From Anaerosomatales bacterium (GTDB lineage: Bacteria > Actinomycetota > Coriobacteriia > Anaerosomatales > SLCP01), in the NCBI GenBank assembly GCA_029210645.1, contig JARGFT010000002.1, positions 104,016 to 168,015 on the forward strand: a stretch of 64,000 nucleotides of DNA. Reading direction: 5' to 3'. Below, piece after piece: positions 1 to 8,778 of the stretch. Made by a program: the position numbers and the translations under genes. Each line of letters starts with the position of its first letter. Position 1 is the first letter of the stretch. Below the pieces are notes generated by a model. It made no database searches. It was not told where the DNA came from and saw only the letters and a list, made by a program, of their open reading frames with translations.

Positions 1-108
1 GTCGCCGTAGGCGTGGACGTGACCCTCGTTGGCGCGAGTGATCGCCTCCATCACACGCGGGTGTACTCCGGAATGGTTGTCGGACCCAAAGCTCACGCGG
101 CGCGTCAT
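1..108 (-). CDS. Threonine aldolase family protein (N-terminal fragment)
   Basis: The first 36 codons of a gene that runs off the left edge. The translation begins MTRRVSFGSDNHSGVHP and continues with ANEGHVHAYGD. This is the usual N-terminus of PLP-dependent low-specificity threonine aldolases of the beta-eliminating lyase family, which split threonine into glycine and acetaldehyde. The catalytic lysine lies outside the window. Its ATG overlaps the stop of the upstream PLP gene by four bases (ATGA), so the two are translationally coupled. Another member of the same fold family cannot be excluded from 36 residues. Confidence 0.75.
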   Translation of the reverse strand, partial: MTRRVSFGSDNHSGVHPRVMEAITRANEGHVHAYGD

Positions 109-1196
109 CCGGCGCCTCCCTCCGTCTCGTGCACCGTAGTGACAGCGCCGAAGAGGCTATCGCACTCGGCGACGTACTCCTGCAGTCTGTCCGGCAGTGC
201 GTCAACGGGTCCCGGTGCCGGTTTCGGGCCCGAATGGTACGTGTCCCAGAAGAGTACTTCGCCCTCGGGCAGCGCACCCCTGCGCGCGTCTGAGCGGAAG
301 GCCTGCATCGCCTTGCCCGTGTACGTGGTCTCGAGGGGAAGGCCCGCCTCCCCCGCCACCGCAACCGCCGCCTCCGTCTCCGCGGTCGGAACAGCGTAGC
401 CGGGCTCGTAGAACTCGTCGCGCAACTCGAAGTGCAGGTCCTCGAAGCGCAGGTCCGGGAAGGACGGGTCGAGCGAGCAAAGCAGGGCGATCGTCTCCCC
501 CGCCAGCGAGCGCGCTACCTCCTCGTTGGCGATCTGCGCCGGAGTCACCCGCACCGCGATCACCCTGGTCGCCGCACGTGCGGCCGCGAATCCGATTGCC
601 AGGCCCACCGCGGTGCCGAGAGTGCCGGCTGCAACGTAGACCGAGCCGAACCGCTCCCCCACCTCGAGCGCCGCATTCACGTACCCGGTGGCGCCGAGCG
701 CGTTGGTGCCGCCCATGGGAATCACGAGCGGCTCGATGCCGTCGCGGGCAGTGAGCTCCTGCCGTACCCGGACGGCTTCCCGTAGCCCTTCCCAGCCCTC
801 GACCAGGTGCAGGTGTGTCCCGAGCCCGGCGTGCGCCAGCACCGTCGCAGCGGCGTAGGCGGTCGGAGCCTGGGGAGAGAGCACGATGTGCGGCTCGATG
901 CCGAGCGCGCGTGCGTGCACCGCGGTGGCAAGCGCATGGTTTGAACCATACGCGCCGAAGGTGATGACCGCCGGCCTCTCCTCGGCCAGCGCCTTGCCGA
1001 GGAGGAAGTCGAGCTTGCGGACCTTGTTGCCGCCGTAGACCGGGTTGGTCAGATCGTCGCGCTTGACCCACAGACCGCCGACAACTGCGTCAACACCCTT
1101 GATGGAGAGCCGCTCGAGCGGCGTCGGAAGCTCGGCGATGCCAGCCAGCGGCAGCGCGGCGGTTCCCGGGTAGCGCTCGAAGAGCGGCAGCGTCAT
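105..1196 (-). CDS. PLP-dependent D-cysteine desulfhydrase / ACC deaminase family enzyme
   Basis: 363 residues, normal length for the family. The segment VKRDDLTNPVYGGNKVRKL near residues 45-62 carries the probable PLP-binding lysine (GGNKVRKL), followed by a Gly/Ser/Asn-rich substrate loop FGAYGSNHALA and a later GGTNALG phosphate-binding turn. The family removes sulfide and ammonia from D-cysteine or deaminates 1-aminocyclopropane-1-carboxylate; sequence reading alone does not settle the substrate. The ATG has a good Shine-Dalgarno (GAGGAGG) about 10 bases upstream. The gene precedes and overlaps the threonine aldolase gene, suggesting a small amino-acid catabolic pair. Confidence 0.8.
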   Translation of the reverse strand: MTLPLFERYPGTAALPLAGIAELPTPLERLSIKGVDAVVGGLWVKRDDLTNPVYGGNKVRKLDFLLGKALAEERPAVITFGAYGSNHALATAVHARALGIEPHIVLSPQAPTAYAAATVLAHAGLGTHLHLVEGWEGLREAVRVRQELTARDGIEPLVIPMGGTNALGATGYVNAALEVGERFGSVYVAAGTLGTAVGLAIGFAAARAATRVIAVRVTPAQIANEEVARSLAGETIALLCSLDPSFPDLRFEDLHFELRDEFYEPGYAVPTAETEAAVAVAGEAGLPLETTYTGKAMQAFRSDARRGALPEGEVLFWDTYHSGPKPAPGPVDALPDRLQEYVAECDSLFGAVTTVHETEGGAG

Positions 1197-1253
1197 GAGA
1201 CAAGTCCTCCTCGGCAGACAGGGGCTTCTGTGCCCGGGCTATGGTACCAGGCG

Positions 1254-1925
1254 CTACCCGAAGACCCGAAACACGACAACGAGGTAGTAGGCGGCTACTC
1301 CCATCATCGTCAACCCTGCGACTACGCTGATCGGGCGCTCGTACGTGACCAGGGAGTTGACCATCCAGCGGCTCGACGCGCGACCGACGAGCGAGAACGC
1401 GAGCAGCGGCGACACGATGCCCAGAGTGTAGGCAGCGAACTGGGCGACGTTTGCGACGGCATCGGTGGTGGTCGCCACGCGCGCGAAGAAGGCGGCGATC
1501 AATGCGGGATTGCACGGGATGACGATGGCCCCGAAGAAGAACCCGTAGACAAAGGCGGCCAGGTACGGGTTCGAGATGCGGTTCGGACGCACCTTCCGTT
1601 TGGGCTTCCACCCGACCAGCAACAGGAGTCCCGCGACCAAGATGATGGCGAACGCGATCGGAGAGACGATGCCGATGACCTCGGTGAGGGAGGCCTGGAG
1701 CCAGGTCGTGAAGATGACGCCGACGAGCGCCATGAACGCGATGACGCCAGCGCTCACGAGCACGCCGAAGAGCGCAAGGTAGCGCCTGGAGTCACGCCTT
1801 TCTCCGACCGTGCGGGCGAGGCGCGCAAGGAATGCCGGATACAGCGGTATGACGCAGAGCGCGGTCAGCGGAGTGAGCACTCCGAGCCAGAAGGTGACCG
1901 CGAGATCGCCGATGGACACCATCAT
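1254..1925 (-). CDS. ccdA: CcdA/DsbD-type transmembrane thiol-electron carrier
   Basis: 223 residues with about six hydrophobic helices, the usual size of CcdA. The family takes reducing equivalents from cytoplasmic thioredoxin across the membrane to extracytoplasmic thioredoxin-like proteins, often for cytochrome c maturation. The two redox cysteines sit in TPLTALCVIPLYPAFL near residue 24 and VIPCNPALIAAFF near residue 140, each in a Pro-rich kink. The gene starts 12 bases after the stop of the selenocysteine redoxin, its likely partner. The many cytochromes c encoded further right give it an obvious use. The first motif is more degenerate than in Bacillus CcdA. Confidence 0.85.
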   Translation of the reverse strand: MMVSIGDLAVTFWLGVLTPLTALCVIPLYPAFLARLARTVGERRDSRRYLALFGVLVSAGVIAFMALVGVIFTTWLQASLTEVIGIVSPIAFAIILVAGLLLLVGWKPKRKVRPNRISNPYLAAFVYGFFFGAIVIPCNPALIAAFFARVATTTDAVANVAQFAAYTLGIVSPLLAFSLVGRASSRWMVNSLVTYERPISVVAGLTMMGVAAYYLVVVFRVFG

Positions 1926-1937
1926 GAAGCCCCGTGC

Positions 1938-2546
1938 CTACCGTGCTTCATCGGCCAATGCCTGAAGTTCCTCGGCGGACTTCACTCCCCGCTCGAGCGC
2001 CTCTGCCTCGGTCTGGTCGGTGTTCACGAGTATCTTCGGTGAGAGAGGAGGCGTGATGATGAACGTCCCGTACTCGTCGACCAGTGCCTGCGTGAGGACA
2101 GACGGCGAGATGGCGAAGTAGCCTTCAAAGCCGTTTCTCTCGATATGCTCGCGAACCGCTTCCTCGTTCTCGTTGGCGTCGATATCGAGCGAGACGACGA
2201 TCACGTCATCGGTCTGCTGCACGAGCTTGGTCGTCTCCGACAACTGCCGGCGACAGGTGCTTCACCAGACCGCGAACGATTTGACCAGGACCGGCGTACC
2301 CGCAAAATCCGAGATCCGGAAGGTCTCGCCGGTCTCGACGTCCACGAGTTCGGTGTCCAGCCAGGCGATCGCGGAGGGTTCGACAGGCTCGGCAGGTTCC
2401 TCAGCAGGCTGCTCCGGCTGGCCCGTCTCCGTGGGTTCGGTCACCGGCGGGGGCGGCTCGGCGACATCCTGAGAGCACCCGGCGACAACACCACCGGCGA
2501 GCGCGGCGACCAGACACACGGCGATCATGCGGAGCGTGGGGCGCAT
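1938..2546 (-). CDS. Exported lipoprotein redoxin, probable selenoprotein (UxxC active site)
   Basis: The frame is open from the ATG at 2546 to the stop at 1938 except for one TGA at 2264-2262. Read through, it gives 202 residues: a lipoprotein signal (LAGGVVAGC, lipid-modified Cys24), a Pro/Glu-rich linker, then a TlpA-like thioredoxin fold. The TGA falls exactly at the first redox residue, giving FAVW-U-STC-RRQL, so Sec95 and Cys98 form a UxxC pair where homologues have CxxC. A hairpin follows the TGA at SECIS distance. The domain continues past it with DDVIVVSLDID and a later ITPPLSPKILV segment. CcdA follows 12 bases downstream. A nonsense mutation is the alternative. Confidence 0.8.
2227..2264 (-). 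promoter_or_regulatory. Candidate bacterial SECIS element after in-frame UGA
   Basis: The UGA codon occupies 2264-2262. Twenty nucleotides later a stem GUCG-GAGA-CGAC (2241-2230) forms. It is extended by two U-A pairs across one bulged C (2243-2242 with 2228-2227). The apical loop starts with G about 24 nucleotides after UGA, inside the range known for bacterial SECIS elements. The stem is short, so structure alone is suggestive; the position at the UxxC codon is the stronger argument. Confidence 0.55.
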
Positions 2547-2622
2547 GGGCGACCGCCCGAGTCTACGGTGCGAGGACCTGTCAGTAGGGTTCCCGAAAAG
2601 CGCGCATCGCCAACAGCGGCCG

Positions 2623-5022
2623 CTACTCGTAAGCGATTGCGTCGCGCACGCTGACCTGCGCCGCACGGAAGGCGGGCAGCATGCTCGCGCCCACCGCTAT
2701 CAGGGTCACCGCGCCAAGCCAGATGCCCACGCCTGCCCATGAGTACTCGAAGGTCAACGGGAGCCCCATCGCCGCCTCCAGCATGTCGAGCAGAACAGAA
2801 CTCATCGGATACGAGATCAGCGCGCCGAGCCCCCAGGCAATGAGCGCGATGACCACGCCTTCCGTCACGAAGATCTGGTAGATCGAGCCGTGCGAGGCAC
2901 CGATCGCCCGCATCACTCCGATCTCACGCGTACTCTCGAGTACGTTGATCGTCATCGTGCCGGTCAGACCGATCACACCCACGACCGAGAGGATCACCCC
3001 CATGATGGCGAGGAAGGTCACCAAGATCCCGAGCTGGCTGGCGACCTGATCGCGCTGCTCGCTCTGCGTCTGGGTGAACGCGACCGGAACGGACCGCTCC
3101 TCGAGCCTCTGCTCCACCAGACGTGCGACCCGCATCTGCTCGGCCGCCTCGGAGGTCGGCGTTCGGACCTGGAGCCGGGTGACCGCTCCGGTCCCTCCGG
3201 CCAGCGAGTCGAGGTAACCGGAGGGCGTGAACGCAACGGGCCCCATAAGCCCCGCCGTCACGACACCGACCACCTCGAAGTCACGCTCCTCGCCGAGCAG
3301 GTTGAACGTCGCGTTCGTACCGACCGCGAGCTCAGGCTCGCTCTTGACTACATCGGAGTTCAGGACGATCGCCGATGCGTCCGTCGGCTCCAGCCACCGG
3401 CCTGCGGTGACGCGCGGGGCGACGAAGTCCGATTCCGGTTGTACGCCGATGATGTCGATGCCGTCGGACTCGCTTCCGTCGGCACGCGAAAGCACCGCGC
3501 GGTACTCGGGCATGCTCGAGACCGCCACCACCCCCTCGACTCGCGATGCGATGCGATCGACCGTCTCGGCACTCTGGGGCAGCGCGAAGTAGAACTGCGC
3601 GTCGAAGCGCCACATGTCGACCTCGTCGACGGTGGCGAGTATCGACGTCCGCACGCTCATCACCGACATGACCACCGCCGAGGCGAGCGTCAGCGTGATA
3701 AGCGTGAGGGCGAGGCGCCCCTTGCGCAGGAACGTGTTACGCAGCGAGAGCGCGACCGGCCGCGGAAGGCCGCGGAGCAGCCCGAGCGCGCGGTCGATCA
3801 GCCCGTGACCGAAGGACGTCCCAGACATGCCGGTCGCGTTCAGCGCCTTCACCACGCTGATACGCGTCCCCGCACGGACCGGAACGATCGCCGCAAGGAG
3901 CGGAACGGCGATGCCGACCGCGACTCCGAGCGCTACGACGTAGGCCGGCGGCGCATAAGACGTCACCCGGAAGTTGAGCAGGTCTGCGGCGAAGCCCGTG
4001 AACCAGCGGCCCGCAGCCGCTCCGGCAGGCATGCCGACGACCACCGCAAACAGCCCGTACACGGTCACCATCACCAGGTACATCCAGGTGACCTGGTCGG
4101 CCCGTCCCCCGATGGCCTTCATGATGCCGACCTGACTGACCTGCTGCGACATGATCGCCTGCACCGTCGTCACCACGAGGAACCCGGAGAGGAACAGGCT
4201 CAGGACTCCCAGCGCGAGCAGCAGGAGAGAGACCCCTCGGAAGATGTCGCCGAGGAAGTGGCTGCCCGGCTCGGGCACGCTCGTCCTCATCACGCGCACG
4301 CCACGCGAGATCAAGACGTCGTCGCGGATGCTCATGGCGAGCCGGCTCGCCTCGGCCTGGGTGGGCTCACCCTCGGCCACTGCCAGGATGGTGCTGAAGT
4401 AGTCGGGCTCGTCGAGCATACGGAGCGTCTCCATCGACACGTAGCCCGTGGGGCCTGCGACGAAGTGTGCCGGAAACGCATTGATGTCGTGAACCAGCCC
4501 GACCACATTGAGGGTGGCGCGCGTGCCGCTCGCGGTTTCGACCGTGATGACGTCCCCCGGCTCGTACTCCGACATCATATTCACCGAGCGCTCGAGCAGG
4601 ACCTCGCCGGCACCGGGAGGCCAGGAGCGCCCAGCCTCGAGCGTGGTCCTCTCTATACGCGCGGCGGCGATGTTCGCCACTGCGTGGACCTGAAGGGTGT
4701 CCCAGCCGGCCGAGAGTACCCCGCGGGGCTGCTCCCCGCCGGTGAAGCGGACCGGAAAAGTCCTTCGGCCCTCCGCCATGCGCACGCCCTCGACGCGCTC
4801 GACCGCACGCACGACCGAGGAGTCTGCTGCGTCGACCTCGAAGGTGATGGTGGGTGCCATCGACTCGGCATACACCGACTCGAACTCGCGCAACAGGATG
4901 CCCCGCCCGCCCATGACCACCGTGATCGCGAAGATGCCCACCGCGATCGAGAGCACCACAAGCAGTGTCCGAAACCGGTGCCCCGTGAGATCGCGCCAGA
5001 CCTTGCGCCAGCGGGGGCTCAC
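2623..5022 (-). CDS. ABC transporter permease, FtsX/MacB-like, two-repeat type
   Basis: 799 residues, GTG start. The architecture is an N-terminal helix (TLLVVLSIAVGIFAITVV), a large extracytoplasmic domain, a block of three helices near residues 270-370 (FtsX unit), then a second copy: helix, extracytoplasmic domain and three C-terminal helices. This is the long LolC/E- or YknZ-like layout of permeases that extrude lipoproteins, peptides or antimicrobials, or act mechanically on envelope proteins. It starts one base after the stop of its ATPase, so the two form one exporter. The substrate cannot be told. The redoxin gene begins 76 bases downstream. Confidence 0.85.
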   Translation of the reverse strand: MSPRWRKVWRDLTGHRFRTLLVVLSIAVGIFAITVVMGGRGILLREFESVYAESMAPTITFEVDAADSSVVRAVERVEGVRMAEGRRTFPVRFTGGEQPRGVLSAGWDTLQVHAVANIAAARIERTTLEAGRSWPPGAGEVLLERSVNMMSEYEPGDVITVETASGTRATLNVVGLVHDINAFPAHFVAGPTGYVSMETLRMLDEPDYFSTILAVAEGEPTQAEASRLAMSIRDDVLISRGVRVMRTSVPEPGSHFLGDIFRGVSLLLLALGVLSLFLSGFLVVTTVQAIMSQQVSQVGIMKAIGGRADQVTWMYLVMVTVYGLFAVVVGMPAGAAAGRWFTGFAADLLNFRVTSYAPPAYVVALGVAVGIAVPLLAAIVPVRAGTRISVVKALNATGMSGTSFGHGLIDRALGLLRGLPRPVALSLRNTFLRKGRLALTLITLTLASAVVMSVMSVRTSILATVDEVDMWRFDAQFYFALPQSAETVDRIASRVEGVVAVSSMPEYRAVLSRADGSESDGIDIIGVQPESDFVAPRVTAGRWLEPTDASAIVLNSDVVKSEPELAVGTNATFNLLGEERDFEVVGVVTAGLMGPVAFTPSGYLDSLAGGTGAVTRLQVRTPTSEAAEQMRVARLVEQRLEERSVPVAFTQTQSEQRDQVASQLGILVTFLAIMGVILSVVGVIGLTGTMTINVLESTREIGVMRAIGASHGSIYQIFVTEGVVIALIAWGLGALISYPMSSVLLDMLEAAMGLPLTFEYSWAGVGIWLGAVTLIAVGASMLPAFRAAQVSVRDAIAYE

Positions 5023-5023
5023 G

Positions 5024-5758
5024 TCAGATGCCCCGCCGCTCGGTCCGCGGCCGGTGGACCGTCTCCTCGACGATCTCGCCGTCGCTCACAACGAGCGCAC
5101 GTCTCACGCGCGCGGCGATGTCGCTGTCGTGCGTGACCATGACGATCGTCTTGTGGGCGTCGACGAGCTCCTCGAACAGGCGGAAGACCGCGTCGGCGGT
5201 CTTGGAATCCAGGTTGCCGGTAGGCTCGTCGGCAGCGAGGATCGGTGGGTCGTTGGCGAGTGCCCGGGCGATCGCCACGCGCTGCTGCTGGCCGCCCGAG
5301 AGCGCGGAGGGAAGCTTGAATGCCTGGTCGGCCATCTCGACCTGCTCGAGCAGGTGCATCGCCCGCTCGGGTCGCTCGGCGGATGCGTACATGTTGCAGA
5401 AGTCCATCGGCAGCATCACGTTCTCGATCACCGTCAGCGTGGGGAGCAGCTGGAAGAACTGGAACACCACGCCGATCGTGCGCCCCCGCCACATGGCGAG
5501 CTGGTTTTCGTTGAGCGCGTGGACGGGTGTGCCGCCCACGTTGACCTCGCCCTCGGTGGGGTGGTCTATGCCGGTGATCATGTTGATGAGCGTGGTCTTG
5601 CCCGAGCCGGACTTGCCCACGAGCCCGACGAACTCCCCGCTCCTGACGGTCAGATCGACGCCTTTGAGCGCCGTGAACGGCACCTCGCCGGTGTCGTAGA
5701 CCTTGACGACACCGCGCAGGTCGATGACAGCATCTGAAATGTCAGCGGGCGTGGGCAC
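5024..5758 (-). CDS. ABC transporter ATP-binding protein, LolD/MacB type
   Basis: 244 residues. Walker A is GKSGSGKTT near residue 48. The signature is [15 protein letters not shown]. Walker B is [15 protein letters not shown], where PTGNLD is characteristic of the MacB/LolD/FtsE branch that pairs with FtsX-like permeases. The switch histidine is in MVTHD. GTG start with an upstream GGGAGGG. It energises the adjacent permease and lies 24 bases after the exported small-domain protein, in the same run of minus-strand genes. Confidence 0.9.
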   Translation of the reverse strand: MPTPADISDAVIDLRGVVKVYDTGEVPFTALKGVDLTVRSGEFVGLVGKSGSGKTTLINMITGIDHPTEGEVNVGGTPVHALNENQLAMWRGRTIGVVFQFFQLLPTLTVIENVMLPMDFCNMYASAERPERAMHLLEQVEMADQAFKLPSALSGGQQQRVAIARALANDPPILAADEPTGNLDSKTADAVFRLFEELVDAHKTIVMVTHDSDIAARVRRALVVSDGEIVEETVHRPRTERRGI

Positions 5759-5782
5759 GGTCGCGGTCCCTCCCGGAATCCG

Positions 5783-6325
5783 TCAGAGCATTCGCCGTTC
5801 GCGGCGCTGGCGATGCGCCTGCCACAGGATGAGCGCCACGAGCAGTCCAGCGGCCCCCACCGCGCCCTTCCACGGCCTGACGGGATTGTCTCGAGGACCA
5901 CCAGGCTGGATCACATCGAGCGACGCGGCGTGAACGTCGAACTCTCCACCATGGGTGTCGCAGGCCACGTTGACGACACCGGTGACGCGTATGGTGTCGC
6001 CGGTCATCTGGTAACCGCCAAACACCTCGACGACCTCGGACAGCTCGTCGGGAACCCAGATCCCGAAAGCGCTGCCGTCGTAGAGGATGTTGACCCATGA
6101 GCCTCCTCCGTGCGCCCGGAGGCGCTCCCCGATAGCCTCACCCTGGGTGACGATCACCGAGCCGTCCAGAGCGCGGTCTATCTCTATCACGTCCGCAGGC
6201 GTCATCACGCCGGCAGGCACGTTCGCAACGGCAGGCGCCGCTGCGAACAGCAGCGCCGCAGCGGCCAGTAGTGCAGCGGCGAGCACTCGAGTGTCCCTGC
6301 GCATATGGCGCCCCGAGGCCCTCAT
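5783..6325 (-). CDS. Exported membrane-anchored protein, possible OB-fold domain
   Basis: 180 residues from the ATG at 6325, which overlaps the trkH stop (ATGA) and has GGGGGAGG upstream. There is a signal peptide (LAAALLAAAALLFAAAPAVA), a compact extracytoplasmic domain of beta-strands (GYQMTGDTIRVTGVVNVAC, then EFDVHAASLDVIQPG) resembling small OB-fold exported proteins, and a C-terminal helix (GAVGAAGLLVALILW) with a basic cytoplasmic tail. It sits between a potassium channel gene and an ABC exporter, so it may be an accessory envelope protein of either. Function unknown; the OB-fold assignment is by strand pattern only. Confidence 0.7.
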   Translation of the reverse strand: MRASGRHMRRDTRVLAAALLAAAALLFAAAPAVANVPAGVMTPADVIEIDRALDGSVIVTQGEAIGERLRAHGGGSWVNILYDGSAFGIWVPDELSEVVEVFGGYQMTGDTIRVTGVVNVACDTHGGEFDVHAASLDVIQPGGPRDNPVRPWKGAVGAAGLLVALILWQAHRQRRERRML

Positions 6326-7842
6326 GCTGCTCGCCTCCCCCGCTGTGGCCTGACGGCGAGGATCAGCTGAGCGACGAGTACCAGCACCGCGATGAACTCC
6401 AGTCGTCCGGCCCACATCTGGACGATGTACACGATCTTCAGGCCTGCGGGCATCGAAGCGGATGTGATCCCCGTCGAGAGTCCCACGTTGGCGGTTGCGG
6501 AGATCGACTCGAACAAGGCGCTGCCCGCATCGTGGCCGTACGCCGCACCGATAAGAGCACCCGTCACGTAGGTAACGATGTAGAGAATGAAGACCGTCGC
6601 AGCCGCAGCGCCGATCTCGGGGGTAAGGAAGCGCTCCCCCATGTGATGATACCGGGCCCGCATGAAGGCGCTCTTGGGCGCCAATGCCTCTTTGACCTGC
6701 TGGATAACCGACCGCCCGATGAGTCCGAGGCGCAGGGCCTTGATTCCTCCCGCCGTGGAGGAAACCGCCCCACCAGCAGCCATCGCTATCAGGACGGCGA
6801 CGAAGGCAGGACCGCCGAAGTCTGTGAGCCACTGGGAGCTGAAGATGGTCTGGTGACCGGTCCCCGTGTGCGCTGAGAGAATGTGATACGCCCCCTTTCT
6901 CACGGCAGCAAACGGGCCGTTGAACGCACGGGTTGCGGAAAGCCCTATCGCCGTCAGTACCGAGAGAGCAAGGATGTTGAAGGCCAGCACTCGCACTTCG
7001 AGGTTGCGCCAGAGCTCGCTCCGGTTGCCCTTCCAGACGTGGGCATGCAGGTTGAAGTTCAACGTCCCGGCAACCATCAGGAACACGCTCACTGCCTCGA
7101 ACAAGAAGCTGTGGTAGTACATCGCGTTTAGCGACTGAGGCCCGAAGCCTCCCGTGTCGTAGGCCGCCACGGCGATCCAGAAAGCGTGCAGGATCCCCCG
7201 CGACGGGTCCATGCCGAGGTAGAGCATGACACCGAAGAGCGCGACCGTCCCGAGCACGACGTAGACGGCCGTGACGTACCAGATGAACCGCACGGTGTGC
7301 AGCACGTTGGGCAGGATGCGCTCGTCACGCCCTTCGGCGAGGTAGAGCGAGAACGCCCCGCCGCGCAAGCCTACCGCCAGTGACAATGCCGCAACGATGA
7401 TGCCCTGGCCGCCGATGAGATGGGTCAGGTGGCGCCACATATTGTGTGCGTTCGCCATGTGGTCAAGGTCAACCACCACAGTCAGTCCCGACGTGGTCAA
7501 TCCCGACAGCGCATCGAACAGGGCGTCAAGGTACGTGGCGTAATTCGCCGACAATGCCAGTGGCACTGCCGCTGCCATCGAGGCGGCAAGCCACCCGAAC
7601 GCGGTGATTGCCAACGCATGCATGTGGTTGACGTTCTCAGGTCGCGTGTAGACGTTCACCAGCAACGTGCCGACCGCACAGACGACGCCCATACCCGCCA
7701 GGAAGTCGAGTGCCGCGTCGTACTCGCCGTAGAGCACGCCGGTCAGAAACGGGACAACCATGATAAGTCCCATGCCGACGATGAACATCCCGACGTAGTG
7801 GATGATGAGTCTCAGATCGTCGAAGCGGAGCTTCAGCCACAT
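6322..7842 (-). CDS. trkH: TrkH/KtrB-family potassium uptake channel subunit
   Basis: 506 residues of repeated M1-P-M2 units. All four selectivity-filter loops are visible: GLTTSGLTV, YDTGGFGPQ, HTGTGHQT and NVGLSTGI, each with the filter glycine that replaces the GYG of true K+ channels. TrkH imports potassium with a peripheral nucleotide-binding TrkA/KtrA gate. No trkA gene is in the window, so the gate is encoded elsewhere. Upstream lies a 60-residue membrane peptide gene and downstream, overlapping, the exported small-domain protein. The start has GGAACGG upstream. Confidence 0.9.
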   Translation of the reverse strand: MWLKLRFDDLRLIIHYVGMFIVGMGLIMVVPFLTGVLYGEYDAALDFLAGMGVVCAVGTLLVNVYTRPENVNHMHALAITAFGWLAASMAAAVPLALSANYATYLDALFDALSGLTTSGLTVVVDLDHMANAHNMWRHLTHLIGGQGIIVAALSLAVGLRGGAFSLYLAEGRDERILPNVLHTVRFIWYVTAVYVVLGTVALFGVMLYLGMDPSRGILHAFWIAVAAYDTGGFGPQSLNAMYYHSFLFEAVSVFLMVAGTLNFNLHAHVWKGNRSELWRNLEVRVLAFNILALSVLTAIGLSATRAFNGPFAAVRKGAYHILSAHTGTGHQTIFSSQWLTDFGGPAFVAVLIAMAAGGAVSSTAGGIKALRLGLIGRSVIQQVKEALAPKSAFMRARYHHMGERFLTPEIGAAAATVFILYIVTYVTGALIGAAYGHDAGSALFESISATANVGLSTGITSASMPAGLKIVYIVQMWAGRLEFIAVLVLVAQLILAVRPQRGRRAA

Positions 7843-7852
7843 GATCCGTTCC

Positions 7853-8035
7853 TCACAGAACGCGAACGAGGACGGCCATCGTGAGGAAGACGGTGGCGAT
7901 GAACAGACCGATCGCCAGGATCTCGACGATCAGTCCGCTTCTCCAGTATCGAAACGGGCTCTGAAGCCTGTGGGGGCGCATTGCCAGCTTTCCGCAGCCA
8001 GGGGGCGGCACCAGGTCGGTCACGATCCAACGCAT
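7853..8035 (-). CDS. Small single-helix membrane protein upstream of trkH
   Basis: 60 residues: a short basic N-terminal part and one strongly hydrophobic C-terminal helix (VEILAIGLFIATVFLTMAVL). It ends 10 bases before trkH and is co-oriented, so it may be an accessory peptide of the channel. No convincing Shine-Dalgarno precedes the ATG, and no family is recognised. An overlapping frame is also open but has no membrane pattern. Confidence 0.4.
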   Translation of the reverse strand: MRWIVTDLVPPPGCGKLAMRPHRLQSPFRYWRSGLIVEILAIGLFIATVFLTMAVLVRVL

Positions 8036-8113
8036 CTCAGCATAGTCCCGCTGCTGAGAGGGTACAAGCGTCCGGAGGGAACCCGGCGCAGGTCCGTACC
8101 CGTTTCAGCACAG

Positions 8114-8311
8114 CTACGAACCGGTGAGTGAACGCAGGATCTGCTCGATCACGGTCTCAGGCTCGGCGATGATGCCTGTCAGCACGAGCGTCACGACGCC
8201 ACAGGCCAACAGTCCTGCCGCAGCCAGGAGCACGAGGGCGATCGTGCGCCGCTTCGTCCGGGATGGTGACTCCACCGGCGGTGCTACCGGCCGTTCGGTA
8301 TCACGCTGCAT
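8114..8311 (-). CDS. Small single-helix membrane protein, unknown
   Basis: 65 residues from the ATG at 8311 (GAGGGG upstream). A Pro/basic N-terminus (PSRTKRRT) is followed by one helix (IALVLLAAAGLLACGVVTLVL) and a short tail. No recognised family. A longer in-frame start at 8428 exists, but its extra residues are Cys/Ala/Arg-rich and look non-coding. It precedes the trkH run in the same orientation. Confidence 0.45.
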   Translation of the reverse strand: MQRDTERPVAPPVESPSRTKRRTIALVLLAAAGLLACGVVTLVLTGIIAEPETVIEQILRSLTGS

Positions 8312-8411
8312 GCTCACGCCCCTCGCGTCTGCCCGTCCCTCTGTGCAGCATACTCCTCCGGCCGCATGAGCTGCCGGGGGTGTCGCCAGACACCCGGGTC
8401 TCGAAGCGCGG

Positions 8412-8762
8412 GTGCAACCGGTCGGCATGCCGATGGGCGTCTACATCACCGATCCTCAGAGCGTTCCGGAGTCCGAGGCGCTCTGGGAAGTGTGGGCACT
8501 GGTCGCGGGTGATCCTGCCGGGGAGGGGCCCGACGAGAAAGGGCTCGGCATCAAGAAGCTTCCGGCGATGACGGTAGCGTCCGTGATCCATCGCGGACCG
8601 TACGAGTCGGTCGCCACCACGTACAACGCGCTCGCGCAGTGGGTCGCCGAGCAGGGGTGCGTCATCGCAGGGCCTCCGCGCGAGGCGTACCTTGACGACC
8701 CCGCAACCCCGGCTCCCGATGACTACCTCACCGAGATCCAGTTCCCCGTGCAGAGGGCGTAG
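8412..8762 (+). CDS. GyrI-like (AraC effector-binding) domain protein, probably N-terminally truncated
   Basis: 116 residues. The second half of a GyrI-like small-molecule binding domain is clear: LPAMTVASVIHRGPYES, then YNALAQWVAEQG and GPPREAYLDDP ending TEIQFPV. These are the hallmark strands and the GPPxExY/DP motif of the SHS2-type fold. Full domains are near 155 residues, and about 45 N-terminal residues are missing. The frame is closed by a TGA about 50 bases upstream. It is therefore either a remnant or a minimal half-domain. It is the only plus-strand gene between two minus-strand blocks. Confidence 0.55.
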   Translation: MQPVGMPMGVYITDPQSVPESEALWEVWALVAGDPAGEGPDEKGLGIKKLPAMTVASVIHRGPYESVATTYNALAQWVAEQGCVIAGPPREAYLDDPATPAPDDYLTEIQFPVQRA

Positions 8763-8778
8763 CGAGGCCGCCAGCGCC

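Noticed and set aside
2890-5136. A 748-codon plus-strand open frame opposite the ABC permease
   Set aside because: It is Arg/His/Asp-rich without domains, signal or ribosome-binding site, and mirrors codon periodicity of the real minus-strand permease, whose protein has clear FtsX repeats.
5783-6832. A longer 349-codon version of the exported small-domain protein gene
   Set aside because: The extra N-terminal 169 residues overlap trkH in another frame and lie before a perfect signal peptide; the ATGA overlap start at 6325 has a ribosome-binding site.
8114-8428. Longer start for the 65-residue membrane protein
   Set aside because: The extra 39 residues are Cys/Ala/Arg-rich and overlap the opposite GyrI-like gene; the ATG at 8311 has a ribosome-binding site.
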